This document shows, piece by piece, positions 19,853 to 29,808 of a DNA stretch of 64,000 nucleotides. Below the pieces are notes generated by a model that made no database searches, had not been told where the DNA came from, and was given only the letters and a program-made list of their open reading frames with translations. The translations under genes were made by a program, and so were the position numbers. The stretch lies in contig CM045729.1 in the NCBI GenBank assembly GCA_024760905.1, positions 2,220,001 to 2,284,000 on the forward strand, written 5' to 3'. How positions within the stretch are numbered: the stretch's first letter is position 1; each line of letters opens with the position of its first letter. The DNA comes from Plotosus lineatus (Eukaryota > Chordata > Actinopteri > Siluriformes > Plotosidae).

Positions 19853-20849
19853 AGTAGGCCCCTCGATATTCGTGGGGGTTCAGTTCCGGCACTTACGGTT
19901 CATACTGAAAATGTTCAGTCCTTGTGAAATAAGATGGATGAGCTTCATGCTCGGATTGCAGCACAGAGGGATCTACAGGACTGCTCCGTGCTGTCTTTCT
20001 GTGAAACATGGCTCGAGGAGAGTACACCTGATGAGGCAATTGCACCAACCGGCTACACGGCCTTCATCTCCTGCAATCCCAAGCACCGGAGTTGTCGTTC
20101 GGCCCCTTCCCGCCTGGGCTTATTGTTAGCCAGGGTGCAGCTAGCATTGAGCTACCAATAGCACATTAGCTTGGGATAGGAGTTGAGCATTCTCAGTTGC
20201 CTGAAGACTCCGATCTCATAGCTGTAGTAGGGAAGACCGGTCATAGACGAGGATAGTGCAAAACATAAACAAACAAAACAACAAATAAAAGAAATTAAAA
20301 TGAACAAAGAAACAATTTGACTCTGAGAACTCCACGATGTTGCCCTCTAGGCAGTGCCATCTTGGAGACGTCATGTTCAATGGAAAAGGACATGAAGCAT
20401 TATAGTTTATCCTTTTGGTATCATTCGTTAAACATGCTACAGAACATAAAATCTCACGCACAAACATTCTAAACATTAACTTAGGTCCTGTACTGGAATA
20501 ATAATTGAAAAAGACTTTAATACAACAGTTCAGAGGAAACTGTCGTTTCTTCAGGCAAAAGTCGTATTTCTTTAGAAGATAAATGCAGTGTTTTCTATCG
20601 CTTAGCCAGACAAGACGCACAATGTTTGAGTGGCATCATAGGGCTTAACTGGTAATTAAAACACACTAAAAAAAAGATTGACATTGACAACTTGTCTGTG
20701 AATGAGGAAAAAGGGGCATTCTATCATCTCAACCAATCAGCAGGAAACAGGACAGTGATTGGCTGAATTTGAGTGACATGTCAGTTGTTTGGCAGTCCGC
20801 GAATACTCAAACTGTGAGTGCAAAACCGCGAATAGTCAATGGCCTACTG
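19852..20849. mobile_element. pogo/Tigger-like TIR element, non-autonomous
   Basis: The left end CAGTAGGCCCCTCGATATTC pairs with the reverse complement of the right end, CAGTAGGCCATTGACTATTC. Both continue into a CG-GG block. These resemble pogo-type termini. No transposase is present; a LINE endonuclease fragment lies inside. A flanking TA is not visible on either side, so the assignment is tentative. Confidence 0.6.
19930..20085 (+). pseudogene. L2/CR1-like LINE endonuclease fragment
   Basis: The reading MDELHARIAAQRDLQDCSVL, SFCETWLEESTPDEAI, then TGYTAFISCNP matches the N-terminal APE-like endonuclease of L2-type LINEs. It includes the E-T-W motif that carries the catalytic glutamate. 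It is cut off after about 50 residues. Confidence 0.75.
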
Positions 20850-20875
20850 AAATATATACATATATCATTAGTTAA

Positions 20876-21214
20876 GTGGTATAGGGCGCTGGATCGCTGA
20901 TCCAAAGGTTGGGGGTTCGAGTCCCACTCTCCACAAGGTTGTCACTGCCCCCCCTAGTGCAGCGAACTAGGTTATCAAAGGCAGGCCATGTCTCTCGCTG
21001 TCTATGGTGAGAGGCATGTAAAAGAACCATTGCTAACTTTTGTGGAGTGTAGGCTGCAAAGTCGTCAGCGTGTTTCTGTCCCTTGATAAAAAGTGTTGTG
21101 ACAGGAAGGGCATCCGACGTAAAAACCTCTGCCAAATCAAACGTGCGAATCAGATGATTCGCTGTGGCGACTCCCGAGTAAAAGGGAAAAAGCCTAAAGG
21201 AAGACAGACAGACA
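20876..21214 (+). mobile_element. tRNA-headed SINE, family S1, copy 2
   Basis: The head GTGGTATAGGGCGCTGGATC with B-box GGTTCGAGTCCC is followed by the same body as copy 1, in plus orientation. The tail has CTGTGGCGACTCCCGAGTA, GGGAAAAAGCCTAAAGGA and (GACA)n. A perfect 8-bp direct duplication TTAGTTAA flanks it (20868-20875 and 21215-21222). Confidence 0.92.
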
Positions 21215-21222
21215 GTTAGTTA

Positions 21223-22165
21223 ATCCTCCATCAGTCGTTGCCGACTATAGATTTCGCACGTTAGAGTCAGCTTTTTATTGCCACTTCCGACTGTGGCTGG
21301 CAAGACCAATGCGGGAGTGATAATCACGAGTGCATCTGGAGCAGATGTAGTTTGATGGTATTGCTGGAGTGCAAGCCTTCTGCTTGGCTCTCTTTTCTCT
21401 GGTAGTGGCGTGGATCTTTTATTCTCCAATCTTGAGTTGTTTCTGGAGAGTAGTGCACCATTTGTTGCGGCCAGCTGCTACCTCGTCCCAGCTCTCTATG
21501 TTGATGTTCAGGGCTTTCATGTCACGCTTGCAGACATCTTTGTATTGCAGGTGAGGCCGGCCAACACTTCTCTTGCCTGAGGCTAGTTCACCATAGAAGA
21601 GGTCCTTTGGAATACGTCCTTCTTTCATCATACGCACATGACCAAGCCATCGGAGTCTGCATTGTCTATGTAGTGTGAACATGGTGGGAAGTCCTGCACG
21701 CTCAAGAACTTGGGCGTTGGAAATATTGTCACTCCAATGAATACCAAGAATTTGACGAAGTGAGCGCATGTGAAAGTTGTTAAGTTTGCACTTCTGTCGG
21801 GAGTATGTTGTCCATGTTTCGCTGCCATAGAGTTGAGTGCTGACGATGCAGGCATTATACACTGCCATTTTTGTTGGAGTTGTCGGCTTTGAGTTCTTCC
21901 AGACATGGGTGGTGAGGCGTCCCAGTGTTGTAGCAGCCTTGCCGATGCGCTTGTTGATTTCGGCATTGAGCGACAGGTTGTCACTGACGGTGGATCCCAG
22001 GTATATAAACTGGTGCACACATTCGAGTTGATAATGGTCGATGTGAATGAGAGGTGCAGTTTCAAGATCCTGACACAGCACGTTGGTCTTTTTCAGCCTG
22101 ATCGTCAGTCTGAAGTCTTTGCAAGCCTCGGAGAACCTGTCCATGAGGCATTTAATATATATATA
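21223..22165 (-). pseudogene. LINE RT C-terminal fragment (a separate family)
   Basis: A mostly open frame reads DRFSEACKDFRLTIRLKKT, FIYLGSTVSDNLSLNAEINK, MAVYNACIVSTQLYGSETWT, then MRSLRQILGIHWSDNISNA, RLRWLGHVRMM and GRPHLQYKDVCKRDMKAL. This is the thumb and post-RT region of a LINE reverse transcriptase, different from the RTE-like family elsewhere here. RT catalytic motifs are absent (5'-truncated). The frame changes near 21429 and a further 60-70 residues follow. Confidence 0.85.
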
Positions 22166-22173
22166 TAGACACA

Positions 22174-22530
22174 CTCTAGAAGTGAAAAGGGTGTCAGACA
22201 GAGTGATGAGTCTCAAGTAAGAAATTGAAGGCGTGATGGTAAATGTTGTTAGTGCTTATGCCCCACAGGCAGGATGCAAGCTAGAAGAGAAGGAGAGATT
22301 CTGGAGTGAGTTAGATGAAGTAATACAGAGTACCCCCAGAGGTGAAAGAGTGGTCATATGGACATGTTGATGCAGGCAACAGAGGGGACAAGGAAGTGAT
22401 GGGCCGGTTTGGTATCCAGGACAGGAACACAGAAGGACAGATGTTGATCGATTTTGCAAAAAGGATGGAAATGGCTGTGGTGAAGACTTTCTGGTGAAGA
22501 CTTTCTTCAAGAAGAAACAGGAGCGACTGT
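22174..22530 (+). pseudogene. RTE-like LINE endonuclease fragment
   Basis: It translates in broken frames to VSDRVMSLK, VVSAYAPQAGCKLEEKERFW, GDKEVMGRFGIQDRNTEGQM and FAKRMEMAVV. This is the same endonuclease segment as in copies B and C. The D-F-N motif region is deleted at about 22360. Confidence 0.85.
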
Positions 22531-22539
22531 GAAGACCTG

Positions 22540-23070
22540 GCGAGCTGTCTACGGTGTACCCTGGTCTCATTCGGAATTGGCGGAAATGAGCCTCACAGCC
22601 CGAATTAGGATTAAACAACCTCGAGAACTAATGATATATAAAGAAAAACAGCTATGAATGAATCAAACTATGTTATCACATGATGTGGCAATGAGGAAAT
22701 AGGAAGCCAGAGGTGGTGATGATGATGACTATACCCTTTAAGATGACAAGAGTAAGGAACCTTGAGAAGAACCAGATGCAGAGGAAACTCATCCTCATCT
22801 GGGTGATACCGGATAATGCAATTATAAATCATTACTCATCCACAACTGCTGATTATTAAAATCATGCAGTAATGTGTGTTCAGAGCATTGTTAACATTAA
22901 CAGAGCAGCAAACAAAGCATTTCAGGTTTATTGGAATTGCAGATCATTTTGTAAAAAGTAAATTCAAGTAAACAAAAATAAATTAAAAGTGAAAGTATTG
23001 CTTCTTTTAATTTACTTTTATAGTTCAGCAAAAACACTGCAGGAAAGATCCCCTTCACCTCTCCAAAACA
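22540..23070. other. No gene seen
   Basis: AT-rich sequence with nothing recognised on either strand. Confidence 0.6.
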
Positions 23071-23180
23071 TCCATTCATTCATTTTCTGAAGCACCTCAT
23101 CCTAAATAAGGTCGCAAGGAGGCTAGTGCCCATCTCAGCCGACTCTGGGCCAAGGAGGCGTACACCCCTGGAAACATATT
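23071..23180 (-). repeat. S2 SINE 3' fragment (minus)
   Basis: It begins CATTCATTCATTTTCTGAAG, the reverse of the S2 tail, followed by the reversed GGCTGAGATGGGCAC block. Confidence 0.6.
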
Positions 23181-23559
23181 GGGATTGGGAACGTCTACAG
23201 CTTATTGCTGATCTTGGCTCAGGTTTGCACTAAAGCACATGGATGATGCACACTGACAAACTAAACAAAACCATACAACAGGAGGTTGACCTCTAAAGGA
23301 CATGCGGAAGACCAGCGCTTCACTCATGCCTGACAAAGCAAAGGTACTTCAACAATGATGCTAGATGGTCGTCTAACTGTGTTTATATATGTTTAACAGT
23401 ACATGGATGTGAAATGATTAAAAAAAAAAAAAAACTTTTTCTCAAGGTCATCTGTAATTGGGTCATATGAAAGTCCAAATATCGGTTTCCTATTAATGTT
23501 CTGCTGTGTAGCGCATTTCTACTTTATATTTAAAACTCTTAAAACCCAGTGACCTTGAT

Positions 23560-23712
23560 TTTGTACATCATCATCTTCCGCTTCTTCTGGGGTCGAGTCG
23601 CGGGGGCAGCAACCTAAGCAGTGAGGTCCAGACGTCCCTCTCCCCAGCCACTTCCTCCAGCTCTTCCGGGGGGACACCAAGCCTTTCCCAGAGAAGCCGA
23701 GAGACCTAGTAC
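23560..23712. repeat. High-copy teleost repeat fragment
   Basis: The GGGGTCGAGTCGCGGGGGCA, CCTCTCCCCAGCCACTTCC and CTCTTCCGGGGGGACACC blocks are familiar from dispersed fish LINE 3' regions. Assignment to a family is uncertain. Confidence 0.5.
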
Positions 23713-23714
23713 AC

Positions 23715-24030
23715 ATTTTTGTAGACCACATTTTTTCTATGTGGAGTTTGCATGTTCTCACTGTGCTTGTGTGGGTTTCCTCCGGGTACTCTGGTGTCTT
23801 TCCACAGCCCAGAATCATGTACAGTCAGCCAATTGGCTGTTCCACATCAACCCTAGGTGTGAGTTGGATTGTGAATGGTTGTGTGAATGTTGGCCTTGCA
23901 ATGGTCTGGTGAGCTGTCTAGGATGTCGCCCACCCCTCACTCAGAGCCAGCTGATATGGACAGTAACATTCCCGTGACCCTAATTACTGTTAATCGGTTC
24001 AGAAAATGAATGAATGAATGAATGATAATA
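23715..24030 (+). mobile_element. S2 SINE
   Basis: The body has TATGTGGAGTTTGCATGTTC, GGGTTTCCTCCGGGTACTC, ATTGGCTGTTCCACATC and CCTAGGTGTGAG. The tail is CAGAAAATGAATGAATGAAT. No clear tRNA head is seen. Confidence 0.75.
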
Positions 24031-24690
24031 TTTCCTTGTCAGCCTTTACGATGCTTTAATACTGGCCCAGTGGAAGACACTGTTTTCTTAACCCGGTGAA
24101 GACACGTATGATCCGTTGAAGGGAATAAAAAGCACGAATGTGCACTATTTTCCCTCAAACATGACTTTACTTGTTCTTCACCATCGATATATTTTATCTC
24201 CAGACACAGAGCATCATAACACTGAGCAATTAATCGATCATCGGAATATCAGAGCATATCCAGATCCAGTGTGTATACGTGGGATAAATAAATAAAGCCC
24301 CCATTATCAGATGCATTATCATTATTATTAAAGCAGAGATACATCCTACCATTTGAGCACTAACAGCCTGCTATAATAAACCAGCGACACAGCAGATAAA
24401 CACAGGCCTAACTTTCACTTGTTTACGTGGACGGAGATGTTCATCATCAGATGATGAAGTGGAAAGATAATGAAGAAGTGAACACAGCAGATCTAAACCT
24501 GGGAAATATGCTAATAATCTCCCTTTATGATGCTTATAATATTCCAAATATTTGAACGAGATATGGTACAGTATGTATCACAATATTTACACAGAATGAG
24601 ATGGCTCAGTGTTTGAAAACACACCTCTGTGATTTATTTTTAATTCCTTCAGTGGTTCTTTTTTTAACTTTCTGATACTGAAGATAAATT
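24031..24690. other. No gene seen
   Basis: Unique-looking sequence with no recognisable motif on either strand. Confidence 0.6.
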
Positions 24691-24920
24691 CCAGTAAACT
24701 CATTCATTCCTTTTATGAGCAACTTAACACTAATCAGGGTTGCAGGGAAAATGGCACATAGCTCAGCTGACTCTGGGCGAGGGCAGAGTACACCCTGGAC
24801 AGCTCTAAAGGCCATCGCAGGGCAGAAACATGCTGACAGCAGACTTATATCAGCAATAGTTCTTTTACATGGACCTTTTACCACAGACAGTGAGAGACAC
24901 CGCAACTCTTTTATAACAAG
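24690..24920 (-). repeat. S2 SINE tail and S1 SINE fragment
   Basis: 24700-24815 is S2 in reverse (AGCTGACTCTGGGCGAGGGC block). From 24823 to 24920 the internal S1 body is recognisable in reverse (CAGCAATAGTTCTTTTACAT, GACAGTGAGAGACAC). The S1 head and tail are missing. Confidence 0.6.
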
Positions 24921-25449
24921 AATATAATTAAATAAAATAAACAAAACAACAACAGCAATAATAATGAGATAATCGGTAATCTAGAACCTTACCAGGCCAC
25001 CACTGCCACACTGTTTAATTTAATATGAAAATTAATTATTTTTCATTGCCTTGATGATCAAAATGCAGCCATGAGGGCGGGCACAAGCCAGTGTTCATCC
25101 TCACGTTGGTCCCAAGCCCAGGGGACTGTGAGGAAAGGAATCCGGCTTAAAATTAATGCCACAAAAATTGAAATCATAAAAATGAATTCCATACCAGATC
25201 GATCGAGGCCCGTGTTAACAACGACCGCCATCAGTGCTGTTAACCAACAGGGAGCTGGTGGAAATTGGACTACTGTGGGTCGAAGAAGGAGAGGTCAAAG
25301 AAGAGGAGGTGAGAGGCGTGTCCGTAGGCAGAGAGAGAAGAGGAAAGGCATGAGTCTAGGACTCCGAGTCAGGACTTTGAATGTTTGAACTATGACAATA
25401 AAAAGGTAGAGAGTTGGCTGACATGATGCAGAGGAGGAAGGTAGACATA

Positions 25450-25677
25450 CAGACACGCCCCGACTTACATTCATCCGTTTTTTTCAATTTTACATTTTTT
25501 TCCCCCAAAAATTCAAATTTTGAGCTTAGATGTACCTATGTAGTACGCTGACATAATGACGTAATAATGCTGCGTCCATTGTTTTCAAACGACAGACTGA
25601 ACGTGCCCCTCTGTTTAACTTTCAACTTACGTTCAGCCGTCCGGAACTAATTAAAAATATAAGTCGGGGAGCGTCTG
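25450..25677. mobile_element. MITE with TA duplication, nested in LINE copy B
   Basis: The ends CAGACACGCCCCGACTTAC and (reversed right end) CAGACGCTCCCCGACTTAT form terminal inverted repeats of about 19 bp. TA flanks both sides (25448-25449 and 25678-25679). This is typical of Tc1/mariner-derived MITEs. It has no coding capacity. Confidence 0.85.
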
Positions 25678-25679
25678 TA

Positions 25680-25977
25680 TTTATTTATTTATTTAAGGGA
25701 CAATGTACAGGAACATTAAGCTCATAGAGACAGAGATGTACTGTACCAGATTATAGCTTATAGCTAGTTTCCATCTGTAGTTCCTAATTTAGAACGGCCA
25801 ATTAACCTACAGTGCATGTCTTTGGATTGTGGGAGGAAACCGGAGCACCCAGAGGAAACCCACACAAGCACGGGGAGAACATGCAAACTCCACACAGAAA
25901 CGCCCAGGCCGGGAATCGAACCCGGGCCTTCTTGCTGTGAGGCGGACGTGCTAACCACTACGCCACCGTGCCGCCTG
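25680..25977 (-). mobile_element. S2 SINE with well-preserved tRNA-like head
   Basis: Read on the minus strand, the head GGCGGCACGGTGGCGTAGTG carries an A-box, followed by GTTAGCACGTCCGCC and the B-box GGTTCGATTCCC. The body has GTGTGGAGTTTGCATGTTC, GGTTTCCTCTGGGTGCTCC, ATGCACTGTAGGTTAATTGG. It ends in a (TAAA)n tail against the MITE. This is the best S2 copy in the window. Confidence 0.85.
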
Positions 25978-27326
25978 TGTGTTCAGGAGAGCAGGTGGGA
26001 AGGTAGCAAGGCTAGAAGCTTAGGAGCAGGGTTCAAGCTGTCATCTTAATGGAGGAGTTTGTCAGGAATGCTCTAGAAGTAAAAAGAGTGTCAGACAGAG
26101 TGATGAGTCTCAAGGTGAAATTGAAGGCATGATGTTCAATGTTGTTTGTGCTTATGCCCCACAGGCAGGATGTGAGCTAGAAGAGAAGGAGATATTCTGG
26201 AGTGAGTTAGATTAAGTGATGTAGAGTACCCCCAGAGGTGAAAGAGTGGTCATTCAGGCAGACTTCAATGGGCATGTTGATGCAGGAAATAGCGGGGTGA
26301 GGAAGTGATATGCAGGTTTGGTATCCAGGACAGGAACATAGAAGGACAGATGTTGGTAGATTTGGCAAAAAGGATGTAAATGGCTGTGGTGAATACTTTT
26401 TTCCAGAAAAGACAGGAGCATAGGGTAACTTATAAAAGCGGAGGTAGGAGCACACAAGTGGACTACATCTTGTGCAGGCGATGTAATTTGAAGGAAGTCA
26501 GTGACTGCAAAGTAGTAGCGGGTGAGAGTGTTGCCAAATAGCATAGGATAATGGTGTGCAGGATGACGCTGATGGTGAGGAAGGTGAAGAAGACAAAGGC
26601 ACAGTACAAGACAAAGTGGTGGAAGCTGAAAAGGGATGATTGTCGTGTTGTCTTCCAGGAGAAGTTGAAACAGGCTTTGGGTGGAAGTGCTTCCAGATGA
26701 CTGGACAACTACAGCTAATGTTATCAGGGAGACAGGTAGGAGAATACTTGGTGTGTCCTCAGGAAGGAAAGTAGATTAGGAGACTTGGTGGAATGAGGAA
26801 GTGCAGGAGTGTTTACAAAGGAAGAGGTTAGCTAAGAAAAAGTGGGACATAGAGAGGACCGAAGAGAGTAAATAGGAGTACAGGGAGACACCACTGAAAG
26901 CATAGGTAGCAGTGTTAAAGGCCAAACAGAGCGCATATGATGACTTGTATGATAGGTTGGACAGTAAAGAGGGATTTAAACAGGTTGGCACAGCAGAGAA
27001 ATAGAGATGGGAAGGATGTGCAGCAAATTAGAGTGATTAAGGAAAGAGAGGGAAATGTATTGACTGATGGCATAAATGTGCTGGGAAGATGGAAAGAGTA
27101 CTTTGAAGAGCTGATGAATGAGGAAAATAAGAGAGAGGAAAAAAAAGAGTAGAAGAGGTGGCCGTTGAGGACCAGGAAGTAGCAAAGATTATTAAGGGTG
27201 AAGTGAAGACGGCATTGAAGAGGACGAAGAATGGAAAGGCAGTTGGTCTTTATGACATACTGGTGGAGGTATGGAAGTGTCGAGGAGAGGTAGCAGTAGA
27301 TTTCCTGACAAGAACATTCATCAAGG

Positions 27327-28523
27327 GTACCTCCGGACATTTGCCTGTCAGGGAGCGGTTCCCCTGCCCTAAAAGAGCCTCGGGGGGGGCACTACTAAAC
27401 GCTGGAGTTTGCTCCGGGGGAGTAACCCCGACGCCTGTCTTAGGTGGCGTCATATGAGGGGGGGTGGGGAAAAGCCTCTGAGACCCCAACTCCATGATGG
27501 GGTGAAATCCTGGAACAACCAGGTCGGCCGTGATAGGGTGAGTGACATGGGTGGTGCAAAAGTGTCAGACACCAGCTGCTTTCGGTCACCTCGGTTGAAT
27601 CTGAGGTGGTCGGTCTGGGTCGGCGCATGGAATGCGACTTCCCTGCGGGACGACTCTCACCTGCCTCTGGTATGAAGGGAGCTTAGTCTGCTTATCGTTG
27701 GCATTGTGGCCCTCTCTGAGGTGCGGAGGCCTGGATCTGGCGAGACCGGTGTCGGTGGGTACACCTACTGGACGGGTCTGGACGGGCCGACGGTCTTCAC
27801 ACTCAGGGAGTTGCTATCGCTGATCGATTGGCTCCTTTTGGTATCGGAGGTGGTCCCGGTCAATGAGCGTATTATGTGACTGAGGGTGACTCACACAGTG
27901 GGGACGCTCTCTATCGTCGCAGTGTACGCTCCGACCGGGGTAAGTGATCGATCTATGAAAGAAACCTTCTACGACCAGTTCAACTTGGTGGTGTCGGGGG
28001 TTCTGGGAAAGGACACCTTGATCGTACTGGGGGACTTCAATACGACCACTGGCACTAACCGGGATGGCTACGAAGCATGTGTCGGTTCCCACGGCTCTGA
28101 ACGCGGTGATGAAAGCGCCTTAATGCTTCTTGACTTCGCAAAAAGTTGGGGCTCAAGGATTGCAACAGTTACCGGGGGGTTACTCTCCTCTCAGTTCCGG
28201 GCAAGGTCTTCACACAGATTCAACTGGAAAAGATCCGACAGCAGCTTCTAGCACACCAGTGTCCTGAACAGTCCGGATTTACACCGAAGAGGTCGACCGT
28301 TGACCGCATCCTGGTGCTCCGCATCCTATCTGAGTGCTTGCGGGAGTTTTTAAACGGGGTTCCTTGCGGCCTATATAGATTTTTACAAGGCTGCCCTGCC
28401 GGGTGGTATGGGCCCTGCGCAGGCCTGGTCGATCGCCAGAAGACGGCTGGATGAGTGGAGGTGGCTGGTGGATGCAGCGAAATGCCGTCCCGTCGCATGC
28501 CCTCTTACCTGACCTACCTGACA
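27327..28523 (+). pseudogene. Second APE-type LINE family, internally deleted, nested in copy B
   Basis: A GC-rich leader (27330-27540) precedes SVWVGAWNATSLRDDSHLPL, SIVAVYAPTGVSDRSMKE, and LIVLGDFNTTTGTNRDGYEA with the endonuclease GDFN motif. At about 28145 the sequence jumps to the RT (CNSYRGVTLLSVPGKVFTQI, then QSGFTPKRSTVDRILVLRIL), so about half the ORF is deleted. RT catalytic motifs are also absent. A 9-base near-duplication TCATCAAGG / TCAACAAGG flanks the insertion. Confidence 0.85.
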
Positions 28524-29740
28524 ATCAACAAGGTCTTAGAGAGTGAGAGGATGCCGGAGGAATGGAGGAGAAGTGTGATGGTGCCCATTTTTAAGGACAA
28601 GGGAGACATGCAGAGTTGCGGCAACTACAGAGGGATAAAGTTGATGAGCCATACAATAAAGTTATGGGAAAGAATCGTGGAAGCTAGACTAAGGACAGAG
28701 GTCAGCATTTGTGAACAACAGTTTGGTTTCATGCCAAGAAAGAGCACCACAGATGCAGTGTTTGCCTTGAGGATGTTAATAGAGACGTACAGAGAAGGTT
28801 AGAAGGAGCTGCATTGTGCCTTTGTGGATCTGGAGAAAGCATATGACAGGGTGCCGAGAGAGGAACTGTGGTATTGCATGAGAAAGTCTGGAGTGGCAGA
28901 GAAGTATGTTAGAGTGGTGCAGGACATGTATGAGAGATGTAAGACAGTGGGGAGGTGTGCTGTCACAAGAATCTCCATGGATCTCCATGTTTGCAGATGA
29001 CATTGTGATCTGCAGTGAGAGCAGAGAACAAGTGCAGGAAAAGCTAGAGAGGTATATGTATGCCCTGGAAAGGAGGAGACTGAAGGGTAGCCTCAGTAAG
29101 ACAGAATACATGTGTATGAATGCCAAGGACCCAACAGGAACGGTGAGGTTACAAGGAGCAGAGATAAGGAAGGTGGAGGATTTTAAGTACTTAGGCTGAA
29201 CAATCCAGAGAAAAGAGGTGAAGAAGCGTGTGCAGGCAGGTTGGAATGGTTGGAGAAAAGTGTGATAGGAAGGTATCGGCAAAAATGAAAGGAAAAGTGT
29301 ACAAGACGGTGTTGAGGCCAGCGATGTTGTATGGTTTAGAAACAGTGGCCCTGGAGAAAAGACAGGAGGCAGAGCTGGAGATAGCAGAGATGAAAATGTT
29401 GAGGTTCTCTTTGAAAGTAACGAGGATTGATAGGATTAGGAATGAGCACATCAGAGGGACAGCACATGTAAGATGTTTTGGAGGCAAAGTCAGAGAGGCT
29501 AGATTGAGATGGTTTGGACATGTTCAGAGGAGGGATAGTGAGTATATTGGTAATAGGATGATGAGGCTGGAACTACCAGGCAGAAGGCCTACTGGAAGAC
29601 CAAAGAGACGATTCATGGATGTGGTGAAGGAGGACATGAGGGCAGTTGGTGTAAGAGAAAAAGATGCAGAGGATAGGGTGAGATGGAGGCAGATGATTCA
29701 CTGTGGCGACCCCTGAAGGGAAAAGCCGAAAGGACAAGAA

Positions 29741-29743
<3 letters not shown>
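28524..29743 (+). pseudogene. RTE-like LINE copy B, 3' part (RT to 3' end)
   Basis: It resumes with NKVLESERMPEEWRRSVMV, then [50 protein letters not shown] (motif A intact) and [15 protein letters not shown] at about 28990. Motif B is lost in a deletion near 28963. The C-terminal part (KVYKTVLRPAMLYGLETVAL to RWRQMIHCGDP) is open. The 3' terminus CTGTGGCGACCCCTGAAGGG then AAAAGCCGAAAGG is followed by (AT)n. Confidence 0.9.

Positions 29744-29806
<63 letters not shown>
29744..29806. repeat. (TA)n at the junction of LINE copy B and the Tc1 element
   Basis: Alternating tract of more than 60 bases. Tc1-type elements insert at TA, so it offers many targets. Confidence 0.95.

Positions 29807-29808
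<2 letters not shown>

Larger units (their letters stand above)
25068..27326 (+). pseudogene. RTE-like LINE copy B, 5' part (endonuclease to start of RT)
   Basis: The 5' end (TGAGGGCGGGCACAAGCCAG) matches the start of copy C. Coding remnants follow in order: NNDRHQCC-type 5' sequence, the QRRKVDI segment of the endonuclease, and (after a nested insertion at 25450-25977) KARSLGAGFK, VVCAYAPQAGCELEEKE, QAGDFNGHV-like, GRDAG-type and ending in KISKGEVRRALKR-like and KAVGLYDILVEVWKC. Many stops and shifts are present. The copy continues at 28524 after a second insertion. Without its insertions it would be about 2.9 kb. Confidence 0.85.

Noticed and set aside
24990..25020. Possible wnt6 exon 1 donor (rev. 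comp. of ACCTTACCAGGCCACCACTG)
   Set aside because: The bases before the GT do not encode a hydrophobic leader and there is no start codon in frame at a suitable distance.
25905..25977. Second tRNA gene
   Set aside because: It is the head of an S2 SINE; the acceptor stem is not closed and the SINE body continues.
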